Position numbers and translations under genes: made by a program. The notes beneath the pieces were generated by a model that was not told the DNA's origin, searched no databases, and saw only the letters and a program-made list of their open reading frames with translations. Of a DNA stretch of 6,949 nucleotides, positions 1-6,787 are shown piece by piece (positions within the stretch are counted from its first letter, which is position 1; each line of letters opens with the position of its first letter). This DNA comes from Chloroflexota bacterium (lineage in GTDB: Bacteria; Chloroflexota; UBA5177; JANWHV01): contig JAICHN010000278.1 of assembly GCA_025924845.1 (NCBI GenBank), forward strand, positions 1 through 6,949, given 5' to 3'.

Positions 1-9
1 ACGAAGGAG

Positions 10-27
10 GTATACTATAGTCTATAC
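10..27. promoter_or_regulatory. AT-rich imperfect palindrome, candidate toxin-antitoxin operator/promoter
   Basis: GTATACTATAGTCTATAC reads as an imperfect inverted repeat: GTATA at 10-14 mirrors TATAC at 23-27, and 12 of 18 positions match their own reverse complement. Inside it are two perfect shorter palindromes, ACTATAGT (14-21) and TATAGTCTATA (16-26). TATACT (11-16) and TATAGT (16-21) both resemble a -10 box; any -35 box would lie before the window start. Ribbon-helix-helix antitoxins commonly repress their own promoter through such small palindromes, and this one lies 17 nt before the toxin start. The operator role is inferred from position and symmetry. Confidence 0.4.
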
Positions 28-44
28 GAACCGTATGGAGCAGA

Positions 45-314
45 ATGTTCGACTGGGATGACACCAATACGGACCACGTGCGAGGGCACGGCATCGACCC
101 GAACGACGTGGAGGAGGCGCTCACCGACCCCCGTCGGCTCAGCGTCGCAGCCTACAACATCGCCGGCGAGGCGCGGCGAGGGGTGCTCGGCGCGACGAGC
201 GCGGGGCGAGTCCTGATCGTCGTGATCACGAAACGCGCGGGATGGACGCGAGTTATCACCGCCTATGATGCCGACCGGGATGAGAAGAAACGCTATCGAA
301 CGAGGGGGAAGTGA
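45..314 (+). CDS. brnT: BrnT-family type II toxin (ribonuclease)
   Basis: This encodes 89 residues, the usual size for BrnT toxins, which have a RelE-like fold and cut RNA in the cytoplasm to stop translation. Visible family features are the N-terminal FDWDD segment (residues 2-6), an HG pair (15-16) after a conserved His (11), a DP pair (28-29) closing the first helical part, GEARRGVLG (41-49) starting the beta sheet, the strand RVLIVVITKR (55-64), and the C-terminal RVITAYDADRDEKKRYR (69-85), which matches the usual RIISAR-A-ER-Y ending. The ATG at 45 is preceded by GGAG (37-40) with a short 4-nt spacer. The antitoxin follows with a one-base overlap, giving the toxin-first order typical of brnT modules. 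I recognise the family from motifs only; activity is inferred. Confidence 0.85.
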   Translation: MFDWDDTNTDHVRGHGIDPNDVEEALTDPRRLSVAAYNIAGEARRGVLGATSAGRVLIVVITKRAGWTRVITAYDADRDEKKRYRTRGK

Positions 315-640
315 TGCCACGAGCAGCGACAGACAAGACACCGGTCGAGCGCCGGGATATTCCGGCCTTTGCCAACGAGGAGGAGGAACATATGTTCTGG
401 TCCACCCACGCTTTTGGCCCCGACCTGCTGGCCGAGATGGCGCCGGTACCTGACGCCGGCGACGACTTCCTGCCGCCGGCGCGGCCGCGCAGCACACCGG
501 TCCCGATCCGTTTCTCCGACGATGTGATTCGGCGGGCCAAGGCCCTGGCGGCCGTGCGGAACACCGGCTACCAGACCCTGCTGAAGGAGTTTGTGATCGA
601 ACGGCTCTACGAGGAAGAGAAGCGCGCCGGGCTGCGCTAG
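314..640 (+). CDS. CopG/BrnA-like ribbon-helix-helix antitoxin
   Basis: This is a 108-residue antitoxin partner of the BrnT toxin; such proteins bind the toxin and repress the shared promoter. Residues 16-35 (IPAFANEEEEHMFWSTHAFG) match the 'IPxFxxExEExxFW' segment of CopG-type antitoxins, which is likely to contact the toxin. Residues 62-98 form a ribbon-helix-helix DNA-binding domain: strand PVPIRFSD, helix DVIRRAKALAAVRN, then TGYQTLLKEFVIERL. The chosen ATG at 314 overlaps the toxin TGA (312-314), with GAGGGGG at 302-308 as ribosome binding site and a 5-nt spacer. A GTG at 311 is possible but sits too close to that site. An in-frame internal ATG at 392 follows a strong purine tract (AGGAGGAGGAA) and could give an 82-residue short form. 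The protein is probably a cytoplasmic dimer. Assignment to PF12441-like CopG antitoxin versus BrnA is not settled. Confidence 0.85.
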   Translation: MPRAATDKTPVERRDIPAFANEEEEHMFWSTHAFGPDLLAEMAPVPDAGDDFLPPARPRSTPVPIRFSDDVIRRAKALAAVRNTGYQTLLKEFVIERLYEEEKRAGLR

Positions 641-1064
641 TACCAGATCCCGCTGCGATTGCTGCTGGTCGAAGGCCACGATGCCGTACCAGATGCATCG
701 CTTGATCGGCTGACTCACCTCTCCAGGATCAGCGCGGTCGCCGCGGCAAGCACTCTCCCGTTGCCGCCGGCTGTCCTCCGGGAGCTTCGACCTGCCGAGG
801 TGCAATGCGATCCCCACACCCTCACGGGAAATTCAGGGGAGATAAATGGTCGGCTCGCCGATGCCTCATGCTCGGTCGTGGTAGTCACCTTAATCGTTGT
901 GAGAAGAGGAGGAGACCCTCTGTCTCAACGCGGGCGCCGCAGCGGTTGTTCTCAAAGGAATGGACCTGGGAGTGCTCCTGGCCAGTCTCACGCCGCCGAA
1001 GGAGCAGGCCGGCCGGCACGACCCGCACCGAGGCCGCGCCATGGTGAACGGCGGCCTGACTTAA
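641..1064 (+). pseudogene. Response-regulator receiver (REC) domain, frameshifted and startless
   Basis: Two frames together read as one receiver domain of about 138 residues. In the frame of 641-901: LRLLLVEGHDAV (beta 1, about 653-688), SAVAAASTLPLPPAVLRELRP, then VQCDPHT with the likely phosphoacceptor Asp codon at 809-811, and SCSVVVVTL (beta 4 with the conserved Thr). In the frame of 903-1064: EEEETLCLNAGAAAVVLKGM, which supplies helix 4, the conserved Lys and beta 5, then DLGVLLASL (helix 5) and a short tail ending at TAA 1062-1064. The join needs a net one-base shift near 896-903, where the second frame has TAA and TGA stops just upstream. The acidic pair after beta 1 is Glu-Gly instead of Asp-Asp or Glu-Asp. 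There is no ATG or GTG at the N-terminus and no ribosome binding site; only CTG 653 or TTG 659 could start it. No output domain follows. It directly abuts the antitoxin stop in the same frame. I call it a decayed gene; a sequencing error is the main alternative. Confidence 0.6.
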
Positions 1065-1080
1065 CCGCACGGCGGCGAGG

Positions 1081-1117
1081 GTCCGCGGAGCAGGGGGACG
1101 CTCCTTCCTCCTTGGAC
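1081..1117. terminator. Weak stem-loop between convergent genes
   Basis: GGAGC (1087-1091) pairs with GCTCC (1100-1104) around an 8-nt loop, and outer GTCC (1081-1084) can pair with GGAC (1114-1117). On the + strand the inner stem is followed by the pyrimidine run TTCCTCCTT. The element lies between the end of the receiver remnant and the stop of the leftward binding-protein gene, where a bidirectional terminator would be expected. There is no true T-run on either strand, so this is at best a weak candidate. Confidence 0.25.
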
Positions 1118-2476
1118 CTACGTGCCCAGAAGGCGCCGCAGCTTCGACGCGATGGCCGGCAGCACATCACGCGCGTTGCGCCCATGCAGGATCTCATTGA
1201 TGCCCTGATAGATGGCTTGCGAACCTTCCTGGTAGTGGGTCCCCAGAATGCCGGCCGGACGCGCCACCCGCACGACGCCGGCAATCTCCGGCTTCAGGTA
1301 GGGGTTTGCCGCCCGTACCGCCGGGTCAAGCGCGACGGTGAGGATTGTCGGTACGTTGCTGTTGAAGATAGCATCGAACTTCTCGACCGCGGGACTGCTC
1401 AGATAGCGCACCCATTCCGTCGCGGCCGTGATATGTTTGGAGTACTTGGAGATGCCCAACTGCCAGCCGCCGACCGTGCCCACCGCCGCATGACCCGTGG
1501 CGGCAGGCAGCGCGGTCACGTCAAACTTGCCCTTGACCGCCGCGGCACTCTGGCCAAGCGCGTAGGCATAGGGCCAGTTGCGCATGAAGGCGGCATTGCC
1601 CGCGTCAAAGACGCGATCGGCGTCCGCTTCCTGGAACGTCGTCACCGCGCGCGGTGTGATGGTGCCGACCCAGCCGCGGACCATGTTAAGGGTGCTGATG
1701 GCGAGAGGATTGTTAATCGTCACCTTCCCATTGTCGATAAAGCCACCTGCCCCACTGGAATAGAGCCACTCCAGGGCATTGCAGGTCAAGCCTTCGTAGG
1801 CGTTGCCCTGGAATACAAAGCCATAGAACTTCGGCTTGGTCTTACGCTCACCGGCCTGGATTTTGGCGGCCATGGCGCCGAGATCGGTCCAGGTCTTCGG
1901 CGGCCGGCTGTACCCATACTTCTTGAGCAGATCGGTACGATAGTAGAGGATGCCGAAATCACCGAACCAGGGCATGGCGACCAAGCGGTCATTGATCGTA
2001 TCGTTCTCGATCAGGGACGGGCTGTGCAGCGCCGCCTCCGCGCTCAGGGCCGGCCGCAGGTTGACCAGGCCCGGAGCGAAAGCGCCGGTCCAGATCACGT
2101 CCAACATCATGACATCGACCGCCGACGAATGTGTGGTAAAGAGGTGCGCTAATTGCGCATAGGCGGCGGCGGTGCCGAGTGGATGGGGGCGGAGCGTAAT
2201 AGTGATCCCCGTATCCCGGGTGAATTGGGCGGCGAGCATGGTGTCACGCCTATGGCTGGACCCAACCGCACTGTCGCTGATGAATGTGATGGACTGACCG
2301 CCAAGCCTGGCCTTAACGGCTACCCCGTTCGGCACCGGCGGTGCTTGCATGGTCGTCGCGGCTCGGGGCAGGCCGGCGTCACTGCCGGCGGGGAAAACCG
2401 GGGCGACCCCAAGGGCCCCCGCCATGACCACCGCTACCGGAATGTTCAGCAGTTGATGCTTCACCTTTAGCTCCAT
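1118..2476 (-). CDS. ABC transporter family 1 extracellular solute-binding protein (trehalose/maltose-like)
   Basis: This 452-residue secreted protein is expected to bind a sugar outside the membrane. Residues 5-30 form a Sec-type signal peptide (basic KVKH, then a hydrophobic stretch ending VFPA). There is no Cys, so it is not an obvious lipoprotein. A Pro/Ala linker runs to about 57. The mature part has ITFISDS (63-69), FTRDTGITITLRP (85-97), VDVMMLDVIWTGAFA (120-134), LVAMPWFGDFGILYYRTDLLKKYGY (165-189), the PPKTWTDL motif (192-199), NAYEGLTCNALEWLY (225-239), GNAAFMRNWPYAYALGQ (293-309) and a helical C-terminus. These match trehalose/maltose-binding proteins closely in order and wording. 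The ATG at 2476 has GAGG directly against it; a GTG at 2464 has GGAG with a 6-nt spacer and may be the true start (448 residues). It lies 45 nt after the FtsX-type permease on the same strand. No MalF/MalG permease is in the window, so its partner is unknown and the substrate is inferred. Confidence 0.88.
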   Translation of the reverse strand: MELKVKHQLLNIPVAVVMAGALGVAPVFPAGSDAGLPRAATTMQAPPVPNGVAVKARLGGQSITFISDSAVGSSHRRDTMLAAQFTRDTGITITLRPHPLGTAAAYAQLAHLFTTHSSAVDVMMLDVIWTGAFAPGLVNLRPALSAEAALHSPSLIENDTINDRLVAMPWFGDFGILYYRTDLLKKYGYSRPPKTWTDLGAMAAKIQAGERKTKPKFYGFVFQGNAYEGLTCNALEWLYSSGAGGFIDNGKVTINNPLAISTLNMVRGWVGTITPRAVTTFQEADADRVFDAGNAAFMRNWPYAYALGQSAAAVKGKFDVTALPAATGHAAVGTVGGWQLGISKYSKHITAATEWVRYLSSPAVEKFDAIFNSNVPTILTVALDPAVRAANPYLKPEIAGVVRVARPAGILGTHYQEGSQAIYQGINEILHGRNARDVLPAIASKLRRLLGT

Positions 2477-2489
2477 CCTCGTGCTTCAT

Positions 2490-2505
2490 ACTCTACACGA
2501 AGAGT
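2490..2505 (-). other. Small hairpin between permease and binding-protein genes
   Basis: In the 45-nt gap between the permease stop and the binding-protein start, ACTCT (2490-2494) and AGAGT (2501-2505) form a perfect 5-bp stem with a 6-nt loop. No T-run follows, so it is not a standard terminator. It could tune or stabilise the downstream part of a shared mRNA, as is known for some binding-protein genes in transporter operons, but the stem is short and may be chance. Confidence 0.25.
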
Positions 2506-2521
2506 CTTGGCTCCAATGCGC

Positions 2522-5500
2522 CTATTCGTACCGGAGCGCCTCGGCCGGATAGACGCGAGACGCCTGCCGCGCCGGCAGATAGGTGGTGATCAACGAGGCA
2601 AGGTAAGCGATCACCACGATCAGCAGTATCTGCAACCAAGGCACGGAGAAGACCACGGCGTTGTTGCTCGCGGAAATGCTGGCGACCAGGTTGTACGAGA
2701 GGGCCAGGCCGAGCACCACGCCGAGGAGCGTGCCGAGGATCGCCACGAAACTCGACTCCAGCAAGAAGGTCAGGCGGACCATCCGTTTCTGGAAGCCGAT
2801 GGCCCGCATCATGCCGATTTGCTGCCGCCGCTCGACCACTGAGCGGAAGGCGACCACGCCGAGCGCGGCGATGCCCACGATCAGGCCGAGGGCCATGAAC
2901 CCCTCCAGGATATAGTTCAGGCCGTTGTTGAAGGCCAGATTGGAGTCATACTCCTTCCGCGCCTCCTTGACGTCGAGGCCTTCGTGCAGAAAGGTCTGAC
3001 CGAGCAGTAGGGCCGCGGCATGGCTATCGGCGCCGGGAGCGATACGGAAGACATAGGTCGTGGGGCGCACATCCGGGGCGCCTCGCGCGGTAAAGCTGCT
3101 CACGCTGGTGTAGATCCCTTGGGTGAGATCGGGGAGGAACGCCGCATAGCTGTCGAGGACGCCGATCACGGTGAGCGAGATGACCGTGCCGCTGCGGGTA
3201 TCGCGAATCTCTATCATCTGTGGCGCAAAGCTCTTATCTTCGTACTTGATACCCTTGACGGAAAATACGCCGGAGGCACCGCCCGTCATAGTTGCCTGCA
3301 CGACCAGTGAGCTGTCGATCACCGCATAGCCGGGCTGCGTTCTCAACGTCTCCCAGACCAGCGAGTCGGAGCTAAAGCCGGTCGCGCGCGAGTGCAGCGT
3401 AAAGCGGGTCGATGCCAGATAACCGGGATCCAGGACATTGGCGATATATTGCCGCCATGATTGGTCATCCTGTCCAGGCTGCCGGACGCCGATACCCACT
3501 TTGCCGATCCCGCCAACCGCCTGAATTGCCGTGCGGAGTTGCGGATTGCCGGCAATAATCGCTGCGTTGTTGGCCATCGTGTCGGGCTCGCTTACGGCGC
3601 CATAGATCTGGTAGCCGCCGGTGTCTCGGTTGTAACTGAGATTGCTGGAGGTACTCCGAATCAAAATGGACATCACCATGAGGGTAAAGATCACGAGGCT
3701 GAACATGGCGAGGGTCAGCCCGGTGCGGAACTTGAACTGCATCGGGTAGGTGACGGCCATCTTCATGATCGGGGCAAGCGAGCCGGCCTTGCTGAAGGCC
3801 CGCATCAGGCCGGCCGCGATCAGGTCGGCATTGAACATTACGGCCCACACGCCGCCTATTACCAGCAGCATGCCCGAGACGAAGAACATCTCGATGCCGC
3901 CCCCGAGCTTGGGCACGCCGACCTTCTGCCAGATGTCAAACGGCAGCAGCCAGTAGACGACCAGGGTCAGGCCCGCCAACGTGTAGCCGATACGATTGAC
4001 GACTGCTTCCCGCATGTCGGTAAAGTTCAAGATCCAGCGAATGAGCATCGCGACACCGATCAGTATCAGGGAGTTGCCGATGCTGAACCAGGACGACTGC
4101 GTGGTGTCCAGACCCACAATCGTCAACACGGCGCCGCCCACGATGAGCAACGGGCCTCGTGAGAGCATGGAGACGATCAGCGGCCAGAAGTAGATAGCCG
4201 CCAGCACCAGCACCAGCCCTATACTCAGCGCGCCACTGGCGACGCTGAACAGGGCCACGGCCGCCAGGAGACCAAGCACCGACAAGGCGGTGCGAATTGG
4301 AACCCGCCGTGGGTGACGAGGTAGACGGCCCAGGGAGCGCTGCCAGGCCGCGGCAATGCTCTTGTTGGTCCCGAATTCCTCGGGCAGGTCGCGGATCGCA
4401 GCCACAATGTTGAGCCGAGAGGCACGGAATGAGGAGAAAACAACGGTGATGAAGGTGACCAACGCACCAAGACAGAATGCTACAATCAGACTGCGCGGCT
4501 CGACATGACCGGTGACCGTGAAGTCCGATGAGCGCATCAGGTAGGTCATGACGCGCACCATGCCCAAGCCCACGACCACGCCGAGCCCAATGCCCACCAG
4601 CGCGGCGAGGAGGTTATAGGCGTAGCCCTCGAAGAGAAACTGCTGGATGAGTTGGCGACGTTTGGTGCCCACCGCGCGGGCCATCCCCATCTCGGCGCGC
4701 CGCTCCGTAGCGAGCATGACGAAGATAAGGAAGATCAACATCACTCCCGCGGAGATGGAGAAGAGGCCGAACACGATGAAGACCGTGACAAAGACAGTGG
4801 CGAGAACGTCGGCGTAATCCAGCCCGTCTTTTTTCAGTGTCTGGACCGAGTAGTCGCTGATCGAGGCGAGGGTATCGTTCAGCGGGCGCGCAAGCGCGGG
4901 GGCGCTAACCGACTTCAGGGCGTTGGCCACCGTCGGATCACTGAGCAGACTCTTGAGCCGGTCGCTCTGGCCGCGCTTCGTCACTTCCGTTCGCAGTTCC
5001 GTCAGCCTGTCCTTGGCGCCGGCTTGCAGCGGATCGGCAATCAGTTTCTTCAGTTGTGCCTGGCCGACGGGACCGGCCAGCAAGGTCTGCGCGACGGAGA
5101 CATTCTTCGGATTGGCGAGTAAGGCACGAAGGGCATTGGTTACCGTGTCGGTATTCCCGACCCCACTGGTAGTATCACCCTTGTTGGACACGAGAATCGC
5201 ATTCGGCGGCAGTCCCAGGCGCTCCAAGGGTACGATGACTGACGGCAAGATCCGTGTACCGGCTGTTGATAGACCGCCGGATGCAAGGTTCTCATCGCGC
5301 AGGATGGCGCGGACGTGGAGTCGCATCGGTTTGCCAAGGAGGTACGCGATCACGGTGTCGCCCGCATGGGCGCTCAGTTTGTCGGCGGCCCCGGCGTTGA
5401 TATAGGCATCGTTCGGGCCTAGTTGCCCGAGCGTGACCGTCGATCCGCTGTCCGTGGTCAGCGGGCCGAATGCAGCCGGATAGTTCGTAGGGAATGCCGT

Positions 5501-5974
5501 AAGGAGGCTGCCCGCCTTTGTCTGACGGGAAGTAAGGTCTTGCAGCGGCGCCGCGGCAATCAGCGCGGACATGGAGCCATCGGCTGATTTATCGGTGGCG
5601 ACCCTGGCCTGGATCTTCTGAACGACGTCGGGTGAAAATGGTCCGACCCCATTCACCAAGGTCTGAGGTCCGATGCCGAGGGTATGGAACACAGCCTCGT
5701 CGACGTAGCCGACGCTGCTCACCACGTAGGAGCGCACTGAGTAGCTGAGGGTGTCCCCGGTGCCGAAAGCAGCAGTAATGATCACGGTGCTGAGCATCAG
5801 GCCCACGATGATCAACACGGTTTGGGCGGGGCGACGCGGGATGTTGCGGAGCCCCAGCTTGAACAGTAGGTGGTTGCGCAGGGCCAGTATGCCGACCACG
5901 GCACTGATCAGCAGCATAAGGACGAGCATCACGCGCATGAGGTCGTCCATGGGGATGCCAAATAATGCTTTCAT
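2522..5974 (-). CDS. Large two-module FtsX-type (MacB-like) ABC transporter permease
   Basis: This 1150-residue membrane protein is much longer than single-module LolC/E or MacB permeases (about 400-650). By eye it has an extra N-terminal helix (11-31), then module 1: helix 51-70, a large extracytoplasmic domain (about 71-388), and helices near 389-420, 451-475 and 494-514. A middle block of about six helices follows (561-580, 583-602, 607-622, 631-647, 662-677, 695-714). Module 2 has a helix at 752-772, a second outer domain (773-1020), and helices near 1022-1043, 1067-1092 and 1111-1133. The cytoplasmic coupling segment occurs twice, as ERRAEMGMARAVGTKRRQL (424-442) and ERRQQIGMMRAIGFQKRMV (1048-1066). 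The end, PARQASRVYPAEALRYE, is the classic FtsX C-terminus. Both half-transporters are therefore in one chain, probably served by two copies of the ATPase encoded 34 nt upstream. AAGGG at 5986-5990 is a poor ribosome binding site (11-nt spacer), which may imply translational coupling. The substrate is unknown; lipoprotein, lipid or peptide export, or signalling, are the family's roles. Confidence 0.92.
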   Translation of the reverse strand: MKALFGIPMDDLMRVMLVLMLLISAVVGILALRNHLLFKLGLRNIPRRPAQTVLIIVGLMLSTVIITAAFGTGDTLSYSVRSYVVSSVGYVDEAVFHTLGIGPQTLVNGVGPFSPDVVQKIQARVATDKSADGSMSALIAAAPLQDLTSRQTKAGSLLTAFPTNYPAAFGPLTTDSGSTVTLGQLGPNDAYINAGAADKLSAHAGDTVIAYLLGKPMRLHVRAILRDENLASGGLSTAGTRILPSVIVPLERLGLPPNAILVSNKGDTTSGVGNTDTVTNALRALLANPKNVSVAQTLLAGPVGQAQLKKLIADPLQAGAKDRLTELRTEVTKRGQSDRLKSLLSDPTVANALKSVSAPALARPLNDTLASISDYSVQTLKKDGLDYADVLATVFVTVFIVFGLFSISAGVMLIFLIFVMLATERRAEMGMARAVGTKRRQLIQQFLFEGYAYNLLAALVGIGLGVVVGLGMVRVMTYLMRSSDFTVTGHVEPRSLIVAFCLGALVTFITVVFSSFRASRLNIVAAIRDLPEEFGTNKSIAAAWQRSLGRLPRHPRRVPIRTALSVLGLLAAVALFSVASGALSIGLVLVLAAIYFWPLIVSMLSRGPLLIVGGAVLTIVGLDTTQSSWFSIGNSLILIGVAMLIRWILNFTDMREAVVNRIGYTLAGLTLVVYWLLPFDIWQKVGVPKLGGGIEMFFVSGMLLVIGGVWAVMFNADLIAAGLMRAFSKAGSLAPIMKMAVTYPMQFKFRTGLTLAMFSLVIFTLMVMSILIRSTSSNLSYNRDTGGYQIYGAVSEPDTMANNAAIIAGNPQLRTAIQAVGGIGKVGIGVRQPGQDDQSWRQYIANVLDPGYLASTRFTLHSRATGFSSDSLVWETLRTQPGYAVIDSSLVVQATMTGGASGVFSVKGIKYEDKSFAPQMIEIRDTRSGTVISLTVIGVLDSYAAFLPDLTQGIYTSVSSFTARGAPDVRPTTYVFRIAPGADSHAAALLLGQTFLHEGLDVKEARKEYDSNLAFNNGLNYILEGFMALGLIVGIAALGVVAFRSVVERRQQIGMMRAIGFQKRMVRLTFLLESSFVAILGTLLGVVLGLALSYNLVASISASNNAVVFSVPWLQILLIVVIAYLASLITTYLPARQASRVYPAEALRYE

Positions 5975-6008
5975 CAGCGGAGTTTCCCTTCAGGCAGCAG
6001 CTCCCGGG

Positions 6009-6764
6009 TCAACGGACCGGTTGTAACGTGCGGGGAGCGGCGAGCATGTCGCTCATGCCGCGTGCACCCTTGCCCAGACCGGCGTCCTCGATCTGTCCAT
6101 CGCGCATGCGCACAATCCGATTGGCCCGTTCACCCACCTCGGGAGCGTGCGTGACCAGGACCACGGTCTGGCCCTGCTCCTGATTTAGTCGGCACATCAG
6201 GTCCATAATCTCGTTCGCCGCCTCGGAATCGAGGGCGCCGGTGGGCTCGTCGGCCCAGACGATCGCCGGATTGTTGACCAGGGCACGGGCCACGGTGACC
6301 CGCTGGCGCTGCCCCCCGGAGAGTTCGGCCGGGCGATGCTTGGCCCAGTTGGTCAAGCCCACCAACTCCAGCGCCGCCAGCGCCCGTTTCCGGGCCTCGC
6401 CGGGCCGCACGCCGCTCACCAGGAGGGGCAACTCCACATTCTCCACGGCGCTAAGCACCGGGAGCAGATTGTAGACCTGGAAGATAAAGCCCATGCTCTT
6501 GGCGCGGTACTCCGTCTTCCGGTTGTCGTTCATGTCGCGCAAGGGGGTGCCCGCGATGCGGACCTCCCCGGCGTCGAAGTCGTCCAGGCCGGATAGGCAG
6601 TTGAGCAAGGTGGTCTTGCCGCAGCCGGAAGGACCCATGATGGCGACCATTTCCCCGCGGCTCACGGCAAAATCGATGGCGCGGAGCGCCTCCACCCGCA
6701 CCTGCCCCGTGACGTAGATTTTGCGGAGCCCCGTTGCCTCGATAATCAGATCGTGCCCCTTCAC
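6009..6764 (-). CDS. ABC transporter ATP-binding protein, LolD/MacB type
   Basis: This is a 251-residue cytoplasmic ATPase that powers the FtsX-type permease encoded next. Counting from GTG 6764: Walker [10 protein letters not shown] (44-52), Q-loop FQVYNLLP (95-102), the family segment [13 protein letters not shown] (103-115), signature LSGGQRQRV (148-156), Walker [14 protein letters not shown] (167-179) with catalytic Glu 173, and switch His 206 in VTHAPEV. All residues needed for ATP hydrolysis are present. The '[12 protein letters not shown]' opening and 'DEPTGALDS' are typical of the LolD/MacB/FtsE group. The GTG start is chosen because AAGGAGG (6771-6777) precedes it by 6 nt. The same frame extends upstream to ATG 6785 and ATG 6794, giving up to 261 residues, but those starts lack a ribosome binding site and would place coding sequence inside the palindrome. 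The C-terminal tail after about 225 is short and unremarkable. Confidence 0.93.
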   Translation of the reverse strand: MKGHDLIIEATGLRKIYVTGQVRVEALRAIDFAVSRGEMVAIMGPSGCGKTTLLNCLSGLDDFDAGEVRIAGTPLRDMNDNRKTEYRAKSMGFIFQVYNLLPVLSAVENVELPLLVSGVRPGEARKRALAALELVGLTNWAKHRPAELSGGQRQRVTVARALVNNPAIVWADEPTGALDSEAANEIMDLMCRLNQEQGQTVVLVTHAPEVGERANRIVRMRDGQIEDAGLGKGARGMSDMLAAPRTLQPVR

Positions 6765-6770
6765 GACTCC

Positions 6771-6777
6771 CCTCCTT
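6771..6777 (-). promoter_or_regulatory. Strong ribosome binding site deciding the ATPase start
   Basis: On the - strand this reads AAGGAGG, close to the full anti-16S complement, with a 6-nt spacer to GTG 6764-6762. The two ATG codons in the same frame (6785 and 6794) lie upstream of it and have no comparable site, so this element favours the GTG start. Confidence 0.7.
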
Positions 6778-6787
6778 CTCGTCATGC

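Noticed and set aside
4..61. AAGGAGG at 4-10 and an 8-codon frame ATG 35 to TGA 59-61 as a leader peptide
   Set aside because: The purine run is 24 nt from ATG 35 and 34 nt from ATG 45, too far to serve either; it may belong to a gene outside the window or be chance. The mini-frame has no ribosome binding site.
15..698. Long - strand open frames opposite the toxin-antitoxin genes, including one at 293-817
   Set aside because: Their products are low-complexity Arg/Pro/Ser-rich or motif-free, while the + strand in the same place encodes two clear family members with proper start signals.
805..1047. An 80-codon + strand open frame as a small gene
   Set aside because: It is the third frame across the receiver remnant; its Arg-rich translation has no motif, whereas the other two frames give a coherent domain.
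659..2152. A 497-codon open frame on the + strand
   Set aside because: Only the first part (to about 901) resembles a protein, the receiver domain. The rest is antisense to the binding-protein gene, is rich in Arg/Gly/His without motifs, and stays open because of the G+C bias of the opposite strand.
3461..4162. A 233-codon + strand open frame inside the permease gene
   Set aside because: It is antisense to conserved permease sequence and its product is His/Asp/Gln-rich with no recognisable domain.
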